Below, one piece after another: positions 37,158 through 50,984 of a DNA stretch of 64,000 nt. The notes below the pieces were generated by a model, which worked only from the letters and a program-made list of their open reading frames with translations, did not search any database and was not told the DNA's origin. Each line of letters begins with the position of its first letter. The stretch's first letter is position 1. This DNA comes from Bolinopsis microptera. Taxonomy: Eukaryota; Ctenophora; Tentaculata; Lobata; Bolinopsidae. Position numbers and translations under genes: made by a program. Location of the stretch: assembly GCF_026151205.1 (NCBI RefSeq), contig NC_087075.1:2950359-3014358 (forward strand), written 5' to 3'.

Positions 37158-38029
37158 CACCAACCTGAAGGTGGGGAGCATAAAATCCTTGCCGATAGTG
37201 AGATGGTCAGAGTCATGGACGGTAATTACTTCCTCGGACACTCAATGTTCTTTCCTCATTGTCAATAACCAGTCTGAAAATATTCCACAATTAGGCCATT
37301 TATTAATGTAACGAGAAAAGTGCGGGAAAAGTGTGGAAAAGGAATTAGCTGTAATAGGTGCTAATCTGTGATTGTAAGGATAATTATGTGAAGAATACTG
37401 AAACGTGAGGTTTGAAATGGACATTGAAGAGCTAGGTCAGACTCTGAATATCATTCGTGAAAATGTATGTCCTTCCAAATTCACTTGGACCTCTATTTGT
37501 GCACTCAGCCGATTGATATCAAAATGACGCAATGAAAAGCTAATACCAAAGCAGCTGATGTTTCCTGCATTTTTGCCTATCGTGGTGATTTAGTTCATAT
37601 TTTCCTGTTAAACCGTCTTACGAAAGAAACGTCATCTGTTTTGGCAGTTTAGTAAGCAATTCCGTCACCATGTTGTCTTTGATCACATCATCAGGTTTGT
37701 ATTCTAACGATGATGGGATCCTGCTTACCAAATAGCATAAATATACGATGAGAAATTTCAAACCTCCTTTGAGGCCGTCCATTATTAACCGGCCAAGTTG
37801 GCAAATAGCAGAGCGTACTACGGTAGTTTTCACGGCTGTAAATTGGCCGTATAATAAAGTACACATACCTTACATAAGAGTTAATATACCCGCAACGTTC
37901 TGTATTATTATTACCCTGAGTGACCCTGTCTGCTTACCTATTAGCCTAACTATTATCGAGCTTTTTAGCTTACGACAACAGTTTTTTCTATCCCTACCGG
38001 TGTATCAGAACAACATCAACAAAATGTAC

Positions 38030-38067
38030 CACGTGATAGGATGGTCACGTGCAGCGCGGATCACGTG
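38030..38067. promoter_or_regulatory. Three CACGTG E-boxes at 16-bp pitch
   Basis: CACGTG starts at 38030, 38046 and 38062, exactly 16 bp apart, followed by further single sites near 38138, 38158 and 38181. The sequences between the sites differ, so this is not a simple tandem repeat. Confidence 0.6.
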
Positions 38068-38646
38068 GTCTCGATTCGTAGACAGGCCTTGATTAGCGAG
38101 CAATTGTGGCAATAGCTCACCTTGCTGCCAGCAATTACACGTGCTATCGCCATGACAACACGTGATTCAACCATAAAATCACGTGACAGCAGTTGGACCA
38201 ATACCAGACCAGGGGCTCGGTCGTTAACCAATGAGATCGCCGCTCCTTCTCCGTCTAGACTCGCATTTTTTCGAAGTTAGACGTCCGATCGAACGGTTTT
38301 GGACTCCCGCAAAGCGTTTTGCTTTACGAAAAACATCTCTAGGCTCACAAACGTAGCGATATAATGTTTGTATGTGAACACAGCAGATAAAGGGCGTGAG
38401 ATAAAGCACTGTGTGGGAGGAGGCGGTGATTGCCTGCGGAGGTGCAGGATCTATTTTTAGAAACTGTTGAGTTCGTGACGTGTCCGACCCGGGCACGGGG
38501 AGTTTACCTAAACTGCTTAAACGGGTAGATAAGGTAATAGTGACGAGAGGGTGTATTGCAGTCAATTAATGGTAGGATGAAAAATAGAGTGCGGAGTGTG
38601 CAGACGTTTTCAGCGACAGCTTCAGGACTGATTGTTGCTGATGGGG

Positions 38647-38731
38647 GAGATTACAGCGAGGATTCGGAATCCGGATCAAATTTTATCCGGTCGAGCTATA
38701 TTCTGGACTTTTATTGGGGGCATCTTTCTTT
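38647..38731 (+). CDS. Possible first coding exon (very tentative)
   Basis: An ATG opens MGEITARIRNPDQILSGRAI, then a hydrophobic FWTFIGGIFLS that runs into a consensus donor, TTTCAG|GTAAGAC. It lies 600 bp downstream of a dense CACGTG/CCAAT cluster. No downstream exon was found on the plus strand, so it may be chance. Confidence 0.15.
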
Positions 38732-39377
38732 CAGGTAAGACTCATTCCAGAAAACTTTTCGATTTTTCCAACGAGTTCTATGTTTCAACCCTCATTTGCG
38801 TCACAAATACGTCATCAAGACGTCACAAGATTACCTTAGCTTTAGCTTGCAGTTGATTTTATTTTTATATTTACTTAGTGTGAAGGATCAACCATTATTT
38901 ATTGATATTGTTGAATTATAATAATATGATAAAATTGATATAATAAAATTGATGTATTTCTAATATCCTATTGAAGTATTGAGGCACATGCTACCCCATT
39001 GCGGGTTTACTACTACAAGTCAGATCATCTAACACAATAATAAGAACACAAATATACGTCGCAATGACAACAATCACGTGACCAGCATTTTGATGTGCAC
39101 CCAAAAACAAACCCACGTGATAATGGGCGCGTGTTACCATAACAACAGTTCGCCCACGTGACCTACAACTGATAAGCATGTCACGTGACTTGTAACTGAT
39201 GAGCAGTACGTTGGGGGTGCAGGGTGTTGTATACCATTGCTTGTTTAGGACGTGGACTGATTAATTGCTTGTTTTGATCGTGCACTAGGAGGTGGGTCGG
39301 GCACGGGTAGGGCTATTCTTACTTACTTCTACTTTACCGGTTATTGAACGGGTGGAGTACCTGGAGTGTTAATTGTG

Positions 39378-39440
39378 CACGTGTCAACTAATTGCGCACG
39401 TGTCAACTAATTGTGCACGTGTCTGTCAATTAGGCACGTG
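39378..39440. promoter_or_regulatory. Four CACGTG E-boxes at 19-bp pitch
   Basis: CACGTG starts at 39378, 39397, 39416 and 39435, exactly 19 bp apart. The first three lie in units like AATTGTGCACGTGTCAACT. The fourth keeps the spacing although the linker sequence changes to GTCTGTCAATTAGG. This suggests decay of a tandem repeat with the sites retained. Confidence 0.65.
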
Positions 39441-39954
39441 TTTAAGTGCAATATTCCATGCTCTAACTGGTTCTAACAGATATAAAATCCAGTTCTGTAA
39501 TTAGTTTGACAGTGAACAGTGACTGAACTGAGGGAATATACGTTAGTTATTCAGTAAAAACTGATGACACAACGCAGCTAATAATACTACTAGATAGAGT
39601 AAGCCAATCAGTAAATGTGATGTGATGTCACCGATTGAGGGAATCATGTGAACCAGGGCCGGAAGTGCAGCCTCGCAAGCATGACCGCACTGAAGTTGGG
39701 GTGATGCGGTGCGCGTAACCTCAGGTTAGCCAACAGAGCACTTTCGCTAAACCGCACATATTGTGCTGTAAGGTGATGTTATTGGTTTCGGATTCTAACT
39801 GCTGTCAGATAAAAGGAACAGATAATTTGACTTTATACTCAAGGATAATTCTCCGGTACTAATATTTCGGGATTTCGGTTGAAAACAAACTGCAACCTAG
39901 TTTTGTAGGAAGATCAAATTTCGGGAATCCATCTATTCGTTTTGATAATGATAC
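39441..39954. other. Intergenic
   Basis: No gene or clear repeat was recognised. A GC-richer stretch around 39655-39760 contains AGTGCAGCCTCGCAAGC-like sequence without a recognisable RNA fold. Confidence 0.5.
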
Positions 39955-40205
39955 ACAAAGGGAGATGAAGCTCTAACTTCACTGACTACAGATATACAAA
40001 GGGAGATGAAGCTCTAACATCACTGACTACAGATATACAAAGGGAGATGAAGCTCTAACATTACTGACTACAGATACACAAAGGGAGATAAAGCTCTAAC
40101 ATTACTGACTACAGATACACAAAGGGAGATGAAGCTCTAACATCACTGACTACAGATATACAAAGGGAGATGAAGCTCTGGCATCACTGACTACAGATAT
40201 ACAAA
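39955..40205. repeat. 41-bp tandem repeat
   Basis: Six to seven units containing GGGAGATGAAGCTCTAACAT and ACTGACTACAGATATACAAA, at a 41-bp period, with minor substitutions. Non-coding. Confidence 0.9.
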
Positions 40206-41437
40206 TGGATCTACATAGCTATTATAGTAGTCTAGCACTGATTCAGGTGGTATGAGTATTAGTATGAGTATGATAGAATCAGGAATACTGGTGAACGCCG
40301 ACCGGACGGTTTGACCGGTTCTTTAAATTTTCTTTAACGGTTCCTAACCAATGATTTCCTTATTATAGAATTATAACCTGTTACTTATACGTTCTAAGAA
40401 CCCTCCTTCAGATCAGAGTACTGTAACATCTCCTACTTCTCAGATCAAGGAAAGCAAGCCACACTCCTCCTCCCCCAAGCCACATTACTATACCCACCAC
40501 CACTACACTACCCCCACTACTATCCCCAATATAGCTATTGTCCCCTTATAGAGCTATTCTCCCCCAATATTTCCAGAAAGTGCACTTTCTTCCTGCTGCA
40601 CACGTCCTATCACACTTGACATTGCCACTGTCACCAACACAATTACCAGAAGAACCCAAACCCACATATCATTATTATTATCTACCTCCTCACAACATCT
40701 CATACCCGGAACCGTACAGAGGGACGGTTCCGGCACGAGACGGGACGGATATAGCCCCCCTCCACTCCGGTGACAGGCCCCTCAACAACTGTGCGAACTC
40801 CCTCATCCTCATCATTGCCACACATGAAGAGAGGCTGAAAGCCAGGATCTTCCGATCTTATCAAAGTTAATTAGCCGGTGACAGCAGCATTATGCAATAT
40901 AATCGTAGGATTTCCATCTCAGAGGTCCCTTTCTACAGAGTGTTGAAGATTGTTGACAGGGAGCGGGAGAGGACCTGCACGCGTCACACTTCATATCACG
41001 GCAGAGGGATATCTTTAGAGCGCTCTGAGACGTGCTCCGCTCTATATCGGGGGAGATAGTAGAGCAAGAGCTGTTGATTGGCTGGCGATAAAACCAGGGG
41101 CTTGTGATTGGTTGATGATAGTGGATGCTGTCTGTGATTGGTTGTTGGTGGAATCCCAGATCTCTGATTGGCTGTTGGGGAGAAGAGACGAGGAGAGCTG
41201 GTCGGCTGAAGAAGGTGGGGTAGACTTAGTGAAGACCTCGAAATAGACACTGTTAGAAACCTTGTCAAATAGTGAGAGTTGTAGAATCAGGGGTGATAAG
41301 CAGTATAGGAGCTAGAATTAGCTGACACGCGTTCGCACTGTAATGATCTTTATCTTTAGTTCAAGCAGCCCATAGCTCCCTCACACTGCCCGGGGTACTG
41401 TAGGTGTTGAGAAATGTTCTAATCTCTCGGGTAGGAG
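40206..41437. other. Intergenic, CCAAT-rich
   Basis: No secure gene. Between 41060 and 41180 the CCAAT complement (GATTGG) recurs five times at about 20-35 bp spacing. The open frames 40538-40870 and 40996-41268 are low-complexity reads across Pro/Ser-rich sequence. Confidence 0.5.
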
Positions 41438-43157
41438 AGGGAGGAGAGTGTGATTCCGAGAAAGAGTTTAGTTTACCAGTGGAATCAGTCTGTAGCTGGT
41501 AGGAGAGGGAGGAGAGTGTGATTCCGAGAAAGAGTTTAGTTTACCAGTGGAATCAGTCTGTAGCTGGTAGGAGAGGGAGGAGAGTGTGATTCCGAGAAAG
41601 AGTTTAGTTTACCAGTGGAATCAGTCTGTAGCTGGTAGGAGAGGGAGGAGAGTGTGATTCCGAGAAAGAGTTTAGTTTACCAGTGGAATCAGTCTGTAGC
41701 TGGTAGGAGAGGGAGGAGAGTGTGATTCCGAGAAAGAGTTTAGTTTACCAGTGGAATCAGTCTGTAGCTGGGAGAGTGTGATTCCGAGAAAGAGTTTAGT
41801 TTACCAGTGGAATCAGTCTGTAGCTGGTAGGAGAGGGAGGAGAGTGTGATTCCGAGAAAGAGTTTAGTTTACCAGTGGAATCAGTCTGTAGCTGGTAGGA
41901 GAGGGAGGAGAGTGTGATTCCGAGAAAGAGTTTAGTTTACCAGTGGAATCAGTCTGTAGCTGGTAGGAGAGGGAGGAGAGTGTGATTCCGAGAAAGAGTT
42001 TAGTTTACCAGTGGAATCAGTCTGTAGCTGGGAGAGTGTGATTCCGAGAAAGAGTTTAGTTTACCAGTGGAATCAGTCTGTAGCTGGTAGGAGAGGGAGG
42101 AGAGTGTGATTCCGAGAAAGAGTTTAGTTTACCAGTGGAATCAGTCTGTAGCTGGGAGAGTGTGATTCCGAGAAAGAGTTTAGTTTACCAGTGGAATCAG
42201 TCTGTAGCTGGGAGAGTGTGATTCCGAGAAAGAGTTTAGTTTACCAGTGGAATCAGTCTGTAGCTGGGAGAGTGTGATTCCGAGAAAGAGTTTAGTTTAC
42301 CAGTGGAATCAGTCTGTAGCTGGGAGAGTGTGATTCCGAGAAAGAGTTTAGTTTACCAGTGGAATCAGTCTGTAGCTGGGAGAGTGTGATTCCGAGAAAG
42401 AGTTTAGTTTACCAGTGGAATCAGTCTGTAGCTGGTAGGAGAGGGAGGAGAGTGTGATTCCGAGAAAGAGTTTAGTTTACCAGTGGAATCAGTCTGTAGC
42501 TGGTAGGAGAGGGAGGAGAGTGTGATTCCGAGAAAGAGTTTAGTTTACCAGTGGAATCAGTCTGTAGCTGGGAGAGTGTGATTCCGAGAAAGAGTTTAGT
42601 TTACCAGTGGAATCAGTCTGTAGCTGGTAGGAGAGGGAGGAGAGTGTGATTCCGAGAAAGAGTTTAGTTTACCAGTGGAATCAGTCTGTAGCTGGTAGGA
42701 GAGGGAGGAGAGTGTGATTCCGAGAAAGAGTTTAGTTTACCAGTGGAATCAGTCTGTAGCTGGTAGGAGAGGGAGGAGAGTGTGATTCCGAGAAAGAGTT
42801 TAGTTTACCAGTGGAATCAGTCTGTAGCTGGTAGGAGAGGGAGGAGAGTGTGATTCCGAGAAAGAGTTTAGTTTACCAGTGGAATCAGTCTGTAGCTGGT
42901 AGGAGAGGGAGGAGAGTGTGATTCCGAGAAAGAGTTTAGTTTACCAGTGGAATCAGTCTGTAGCTGGTAGGAGAGGGAGGAGAGTGTGATTCCGAGAAAG
43001 AGTTTAGTTTACCAGTGGAATCAGTCTGTAGCTGGTAGGAGAGGGAGGAGAGTGTGATTCCGAGAAAGAGCTTAGTTTACGAGTGGAATCAGTCTGTAGG
43101 AGAGTGTGATTCCGAGAAAGAGCTTAGTTTACCAGTGGAATCAGTCTGTAGCTGGGA
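41438..43157. repeat. 68/56-bp minisatellite, about 27 units
   Basis: The unit core is TGATTCCGAGAAAGAGTTTA, then GTTTACCAGTGGAATCAGTC and TGTAGCTG. Core starts run from 41451 to 43107. Units are either 68 bp or 56 bp, the difference being a 12-bp TAGGAGAGGGAG-type block, in a mixed order (five short units in a row around 42163-42387). Apart from this there is almost no sequence variation until the last two units, which carry AGCTTAG and a 52-bp period. This points to recent expansion or strong homogenisation. Non-coding. Confidence 0.95.
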
Positions 43158-46100
43158 TTCTGAGAGATGAACTGTAGAATTAGTTAGTTTCTGGGTGGAA
43201 AGTCATAAGATAAGTTAGTATCTGGAAGAATCAGATTATTAAGCGATCCTCTACAGTCCAATCCTTTCTGATCCATCGGCTAACATAAAACTTGAAAAGT
43301 AGTTTAAGAGTGAACCGAGACTGGTCTTCCCGCCAATTAAAGATTATTATGAAGGTTCTTCTTACCAAAAACATGTATAATTATTATTGAACATCCTCGT
43401 CTTGTATATATTCCGTTTCTGACCTCATATCTGAATTCTAAGATGGCCAGAGTACGTGACTACGGAAACGTTTCAGCTGCCTGGCCTTTAGCCCACACAC
43501 CAATCTTAAGTGAGTTTTATGATCGGATAATCGTTTACAATCTGCCGCTGATGTTTTTGGTCATTGGTATGTATTGACATTATTATTGGCATTATTCTCA
43601 GATTTCTTGTTAAAAAGATGTGAGATATTACAGTTGCTAAACTTGTCTTGTTATGAAGTGTCTTAAGTAAAACAAGTAAAGTATCTACTAGTAATCTCCA
43701 TTTAGTAACTTGGTCAGTTCTGAAGAAGAAGGCTGTGTTGCTCACTGGTAGATAACGATAGCACAACCGGTTGTAACCGGATAGTCAGTCCTAATACTGT
43801 CAGTTCTCCCGTCCGACTTTTTAATTCACTAATCAATAATCAGGGAACACATTTTCAATTCCTGATCCTTCTAGAAAAATTGAGCAAGAGCCAAAAATGT
43901 TTAGTACCCCTTTAGTTGTGATCCTGGTACGCTTTGTAACAATAATATGATAATGGTGTTATAAGTTATTAACTGATTACAACACTTCAATTACTTTTAT
44001 TAGGGTTTAAAAGAGTAAAAGATTACAGTTCTGCAGACCTTACCCCCTACTGAGCCTTTCATTTGTTTATAAATATAAACATCTGTTTATAAACACCCTG
44101 GTTAAACTTACAAGCAAAACAATACCGCTACTTAACACTTCACTCTTAACAGTTATTACATAACCAATTGAATATTAAGTAGTGTTATAATTACCGGCCT
44201 GATCATTACCCTCAAACTCTAGTAGCTGTTGACATATTGTTGAAACAAAGGGCACTGATAAGAGAGGAGAGAGAAGGAATTACAGTTCCACTTGTCTACT
44301 TAACTGGAGACCGGAGAGAAGAAGAAGAGAAAACAGATTATAACCAGTGATAACACTGTAATAATACCAGGGTAGTTGAATTAGAAGCAGCATGTTTAGT
44401 TGGATTTAGCAGTGAGTTAAGGTAAGTGTGAGGAGAGGAGAGGAGAGGTGGAGAGAGGAGAGGTGGTGAGGGGAGGATTAGAGAGGGTTCAATGGTCACC
44501 CCGCTGGAGCTGATCTAGTGTTGTGAACAGCAAGCTGGAACTCTCAACCTATCCTCACTTTCCTGCTGATGATGCTGACTGTATTGAGGTCCGTCTCACT
44601 CTATTGTGCAGTTGGAACTCTGTAATTTGACGAGCTTTGTTCTAGAAGGTTCCAGAATGTTCTTCTGGTTGGAGGTCGGTTCTAACCTGGGTAGTCTGTA
44701 CACTGACAGTTAACAAATTAGAGCCCTCCGACCCGTCCTTCTGAACCTGACCGAGGAGTGCTAAAGTCCGAGTGTAGCTTGTCTTGTGAGCGCGGGAAGG
44801 GAAAGGGCGGGGAGGAGGAAGAGGAGGAGAAGTAGAGGTTGGAGAGGAAATATGGGGAGTTCCAGAGAAGATATGAAACATTGGGCAAACATATTAGCGA
44901 CCGGGCTTGTTCCAAAGTTGACTTGTTAGCGGCTGCAGAAGGAAAAGGGGTAGGAGGAAGAGAGAGGAAGTAGAGTCTAAAGAAGAAATATGGGGAAATT
45001 CCGGAATAACACGAAACGTCCAACAAAATTACCGAAAATAGGCCTATATATATTATATAAACGTGGATAGAGAAGAGAGGACAGTTCCTACATATCTACA
45101 GAAACAATAAGGTGTCCTCGTCTACTCGCGTGGTTCGGACGTTTTGATCGGGTTCAGTTTGGGGTTTAAGTATATATTTATAATCAAGGTAATAGGTATG
45201 AAATTGAGATAATCACCAAAACTAAGGTCAAAAACAGGGACACAAAGTCCTAAGTCAGATACAGGGAATCCTAGGGCAGTACTTGCCTGAGCGTGATCCG
45301 TGGAAGATGAAAACAGAGACGGTCTGAGAGGAAAAGAAGATATAAACTGTATAAAGCAGTGTCAACAAATTTGTTGCTCAAAATGTCGTATGGAATTATG
45401 GATACATTGGAAATTATTACTATCATGATATTTATTGGACTTGGGAAGATAAATATTAATACGACCGGGTGCTTAGGGTAATTGAAATAAATTTGATCGT
45501 TATTAGCCTAATCTTGCCCTAATTATAATGTTGTTAGCATGTTAGAAACGATCGTTGCCCGAAAGTTGAATTGCACGTACAATAAAAAATCGTTTTTTGC
45601 TCGATTCCAGTTTAAAGTTTATAACTTATATGTATCATAGTTGTTACTTGTTGCACGATTTCTTACAATATTTAATAAATTTTCATCTAAAACTAAGAGT
45701 ATTTAGAAATATCCCAGAGGGTGTCCAGTACAAGCAGTGAACCGTCAATAATGAGACATAAGTGACTACGCTGACAGACCCAGACCAACTTAATTTGTTT
45801 TACAGTAAATCTTTAGAAGTATCCTAGAGGTTGTCAATTCTCAGAATCGAAAGTAGAATGATCAGATATTACTGGCTACGCGATGATGGCTCCAGGCGAA
45901 CTCTATCTCTGAAAATATTTTCCTCTAAAACCAACAGTCTCAAGAACAAGCACAGAGGTTTCCACGTATGTTTAATGTAAAGTAATCCGACCATAACCAA
46001 CTAAAATTTCATTTTTCACAAGATCTAAATCCAGGAGTTTTTAGAACTATCCTAGAAGTATTCGAGTATCTGCATTGAAGGTGGTATAATCAGACACTAA

Positions 46101-49100
46101 AGACTACACTAATCAACTTGTTTCCTTTTTTCACCAGATCGAGATCTTTAGCTCTAAAGTCTTTAGAACTATCAATGAGGTTCTTGATAATGAGCATCGA
46201 AACTTAACATAATCAGACATATTAGAGACTTTGCTGATAGCCCCAGACTTCCCCCGTTGACAGCTGAATTGTAAAACTCACAAAGTTACCAATACTTGGT
46301 CTTCACCAGGTCAATACTTGGTCTGCACTGGGTCTGAGTCCAATCGGACCCTGATTATCCCAGGCCCCTTGGTGACTCTGTGTACTCTTCACAAGAGGTC
46401 TCTTTAAGAAACCCTAGGAAGGATAATAAAAGAGAAAACAGATGATTAAAATAGTCTGAAGACTCACTCACTAGTCCTCGTTTGATGAGGTTGAAGTGGT
46501 TGTGCGATAATTTAACGGCTAGATTACAAACCGATTTCTTGACATATATTTCTCGGATTATTATCCTGACTATGGGTTTGTGGGGGTCACGTTAATAATT
46601 CTGATATCTCCAACCCTGAACCCTAACAATCGGCACAGGCTCGCAGTTAAATGTGTCGGAGATATATTGGTGTACATGATATCACGTCTACCAAATCTAG
46701 CCCTCCCCTCTAAACTAACTCACACCGCATGGAATTCAAATTCTCAAATTTGTTTGCCTCTTTTTTATGGTCTCTCTGAGCAGGCTTTTAATTGCCCTAA
46801 ATTTACCCTACAATTAAGTCTGTCAAGCGAAATTAAAGGCCGGACGGGAGAAAGGAATTATGTAGAGAGAAAGCTGCACGTGTGAATGACGCGTGCGCAT
46901 GTTATAGCACGTGCAGATGTTCTCATTTAGACGGAGGAAGGATGGAACTAAACTAAAGTCAGGGTTGGGACTACCAGCTCTGCTGAGATAAGGAAGTTTG
47001 CGGAGGTTGAAATTTAAACCTGATCAAAATAACACGTGATCGCAGTATCACGTGACCTCGTGACGTCACACTGACGAGGAGGGTGAGATTTGGTATTAGT
47101 TCTCCAGCACACACTGTTTCATGAGAAGTTCAGGAGTTGTTGTGTCTGATTAACTCTGGAGTCTAAACTCTACCTGTAGAGAAACTAATGACTTACTGAC
47201 AGGGGCACTGACTGAATAATATCCAAGTAATTGATCATCTGGGGTTACTAAGTGTACAAGACGGGAGAAGGCCGAGTCAGATTAACCAAACAAATCAGAC
47301 TTAGTTCAAGGAGAATCAGGAAGTGTCGTCTGTTACAGAAAGAGCTTTGTGATTTCAGGTCCTTAAGTTTCGTATTCAAATAATGTTGATTTTTATTCTC
47401 GGCTATTCACTTTCTAGAGAAATCTCGGGTTTTTTTCTGCGTTAAACCGCTCAAGCTATCGAATTTTTATTGAATTATTACATCTGCTTTGACCTAAAGA
47501 TTAAAGTAAAATAAGGTCACCGTAATACGTCATCAGAAGTGTGACATCACTCTATTTCACGGGTGCTTCTCTACTTGGCTCCATCCAAGACAGTCTGTTT
47601 GGCTGAGCTCCTCTAAATTCCAATCCCATGATGCACTAGTTCAGGTTATCCTCGTATAAACAGCCTCAGCTGAGCTCACCCCTACTTTGTACCTACCGAC
47701 GTCCGACAGTCACAGTGCAAGACACAGTGCAAATACTTTAGAATGCCTGATTCGCACTTCAAAGGCACCTCGTAAGCATAACATTAAACCAATCATCATA
47801 ATTTGATACAATCTGTAGCAGCAGCATTTCCTACACATTACTCACACCGCCATGTTTTTCAAACTCCCCCGGTTTGCTTGCTGGACTTTCCAGCTCCCAT
47901 TAGGCCTGGTTAGTATGTACATGCTTACATAATGATCCCAGCTGGAGAATCACCAGTGGAGAGAGAAGAAGCATTAGTTTGAATTATAACGGTTCTCCAA
48001 CAACTCATGCATAGTTGCAGGAGCAGAAAACAGGAGAAAGCTTGGACAATCTCCATCATACATAATACAGGGTCCCTGGTGCACACTCTGATAGTCTTTT
48101 CAAGATTAGGCCTGTTCCTGCAGCTCTCTGCTGCTACCCCGGCTCATGACGTGTGTTAATCTCCGGCTACAACTGTGTGCAGGAGAGATAATTTAGGAGC
48201 AGAGAAAAAGCAGAACGTGACAAAGGGTTTAATGGTTCAGGAAAGCCTGATTAACCAGTCCAGCTGATCTGCTTTACAAAGAAGATGAAAGAGGAGGGTA
48301 GAGGAGAGTAGAGGAGAGTAGGCCGCCCGCTCCAGTCTTAAAACGAGGGTAAGTAGCACTTGGAGAGGGGAGGACAATAGTGGCGACGGTACAGGGTCCA
48401 GTATTGACAACCACTCCTGCCAAACTGATACATTATTCAGCTGCTACTGGACCAGTGGACCAGTGGAGAATGGCGCTTGTTTGTGCAGAGCTGGGGTTAG
48501 AAAGAATGAGGGTACGTGTTTGAGCTAAGTGGAGGATCTTGGCTTGGGGCCAAGAAAACATGCATGCTGTAATCTCACTTTCAAAAAACTGATATTTTGT
48601 TAGAATTTTCAAATTGAAGACACTTTCTGTTAATGATTCTTAAACGTATAATCTCAATCTTACTGTTTTCCTCAAACACCAGGTTATCGTAAGAACAGTA
48701 ACTACAACAGGTTTTATACAGATAGTGTCTACAGTGTGCTCCCCCGGTCACACTGCACCACTATCCTCCAAGTAAACACTCCTTCTCCTTCCTCCCCGAT
48801 ATCCCTGTCTGTTTGTTTTGTTGACACTAAAACTAACAGGTATTTTAAGAGTCTGGTGTACCCCGCTCCACCTCTCTCCCACCCCCTCCAGGATTGGTCC
48901 AGCTCACCCCCCTTTGATCAACCGATAAAATTATAATCATTATTAGCGAAACACAGACGATTGATTCTACTCTTTGCTGTCTAAAGTCGAGAAATCAAAG
49001 AGGTGAAAGGGTGTCTGGACTGAATACAATCTTGCCTGCATTAAGCCTCGGTAGGTTCAAGCTGGCTGGATGTGGAGATGTGAAATTTTTGTGTTTTCTC

Positions 49101-50339
49101 GGTGATACGGCCGTGTGGTTCTAAATTAAGGTGACCTTACCAGACTTTAATTCAAACCGAACCTCGGCTTATTAATTATTAAAATCATTCGTAGCAAGTT
49201 TATCTCATAAATCTCACGGACAGCAGTTCATTCATTTCGATGCCGGTCGGGATAGCAATTCAAATTTTAGAAATTTCATAATTAAGATTTCCCGCCAGGA
49301 TCTTCGAACCAAGTTCTGTGGGGGTGTTCCTTAGTCCCTGACATATAAACAGATAACAGAACTGTCCCGTCATTCAAAATATCCACAATTCAGCACCCCG
49401 ATCAACAAGGAAAGTAGAACCAGCCCCTACAAATAATTGGAGGTGGAGCGAGGGTAATGAGGATATAATGTACCTCACCACACTCTTCGAGCTAGCAAAC
49501 TAGTGATGAGCTGCAATAGCTGCACCCAGTCGCGAGGGACCGTGAGACACAGGACATGCATTACTGTGTAGTTTTGTCAGATTGATAGGCCCCTAAAAAT
49601 ACATCTTCTTCTTGGTTTTGTAAGAATTCTCCATGATTGCCACACATGGCAACCTACCTCGAGCTCAAGTACCTCTTTTAAGAACATGATCGATCGTGAA
49701 GTTTTACATTTTAATATAAATGATTTGACCCTTGATAAGAGGCAGCTCAGGGAACAATGTTACTATACGAGAACAACATGGTTCATTCAGCTGAAACTGA
49801 TACAGCAATAAACTTCTTGTACACTTTAATACTAATCGGACGAAATGATTTATATGATGATCAATTGGAATTTTGCCAAATCGTTAAGACTACAATGAAA
49901 ATCGAGTGAAACTCAACCACGGACTATTTTGAGCCCGTAAACATTGAATATTTTCCAAAGATCAATTGTTCTGGTTGGTTAATACTTTATTGTAATCTGT
50001 TATCGTATCAAAGTTAGGGCTAAATCTGGCTAAATCTGGCTAAATCTTAACCGGTCCAGAAATAGATTGGTTCCAGATTAATTGAATTAGGGTTTTGTTT
50101 TACTCTGTAATTTGGGTGAAGCGATTGAGTTATGAAATGAATTGGCGTTTGGCCAAAATGATTATTGCGGTCGATAATAAGTCTAAGTATACACCACACA
50201 TGTTCAATCTTTTACAGATAAGAAAAATTCACATCTGAGCATGAAATTGATTGATTTGAACGGAATATGCCGCCAAGCTACCAGAGTTATAGACATCAAG
50301 AAACCCTACAAAATCATCATAGACTCACAGCGTGAGAGA
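43158..50339. other. Long gene-poor region
   Basis: About 7 kb without a credible gene. It is GA-rich around 44400-45000. A related motif (CTTTAGAA-TATCCTAGAGG-like) recurs loosely near 45710, 45810, 46050 and 46170, suggesting an old degenerate tandem repeat with a period of roughly 110-140 bp. CACGTG sites occur near 46877-46912 and 47034-47056. Minus-strand reads at 43506 and 44642-45026 are not supported. Confidence 0.45.
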
Positions 50340-50535
50340 GCAAGGTAAAGGTGTAGTAAAGGTGTAGTAAGAGACACTGCAAGCCTCAACCAGGGAGGGA
50401 GAGGTGTAGTAAAGGTGTAGTAAGAGACACTGCAAGCCTCAACCAGGGAGGGAGAGACTCACAGCGTGAGAGAGCAAGGTGTAGTAAAGGTGTAGTAAGA
50501 GACACTGCAAGCCTCAACCAGGGAGGGAGAGGAAC
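50340..50535. repeat. Nested tandem repeats (GGTGTAGTAA units)
   Basis: Three copies of a longer unit containing AGAGACACTGCAAGCCTCAA and CCAGGGAGGGAGAG, interleaved with GGTGTAGTAAA dimers. Frames through it read as repetitive LPPWLRLAVSLTT; this is a by-product. Confidence 0.85.
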
Positions 50536-50984
50536 AAACAGGTTCAGAAAACCTCCAGCTCGAAACAAATAAAAGCTGCCACAAAAAACACTGGCCAACC
50601 AGCCCTATAGCCTGAGCTCTATTAGCCATATTGAACCGCTTCATTTGATAAACAAGGTGATACATACAGAGTATTTGTAAAGGAGCAAGGCATTAGTAAC
50701 CTGCCCAGCCTGTCGTAACATTACACACCGCTCATCTGTACTCATAGTTGGAGGTAAAAAGGATGGCACGGAGTTTTCGGACAACAAACTGACACCAAGA
50801 CAGGGAGGATCTGGGCCAGCGAGCCTCGGCTTAGTTTAGCGAGTCATTTCGTGTAATTGACCGGGTAATGTTGTGACGGTTGTGCTAACTTGATATTGAC
50901 CATTAGATTCCCATTACTCACTCATTAGCTACTTGTTCGCTAAATATCTACCTTTATTACACAGCGTGGAGCAGCGTGAAGTGT

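Larger units (their letters stand above)
37158..39377. other. Gene-poor region with many CACGTG sites
   Basis: At least nine CACGTG sites lie between 38030 and 39190, several as TCACGTGAC, together with CCAAT and an X-box-like GTTACCATAACAAC near 39133. A short possible first exon lies at 38647-38731. I found no other gene evidence. The frames at 37748 and 38224 overlap regulatory-type sequence and are not supported. Confidence 0.5.

Noticed and set aside
36939-37241. Repeat protein of GKGIPYL units
   Set aside because: The 21-bp minisatellite is in frame by period alone. Unit variation includes one-base deletions that break the frame.
39955-43157. CRISPR-like arrays
   Set aside because: Repeat units are contiguous with no unique spacers, so these are minisatellites in a eukaryotic genome.
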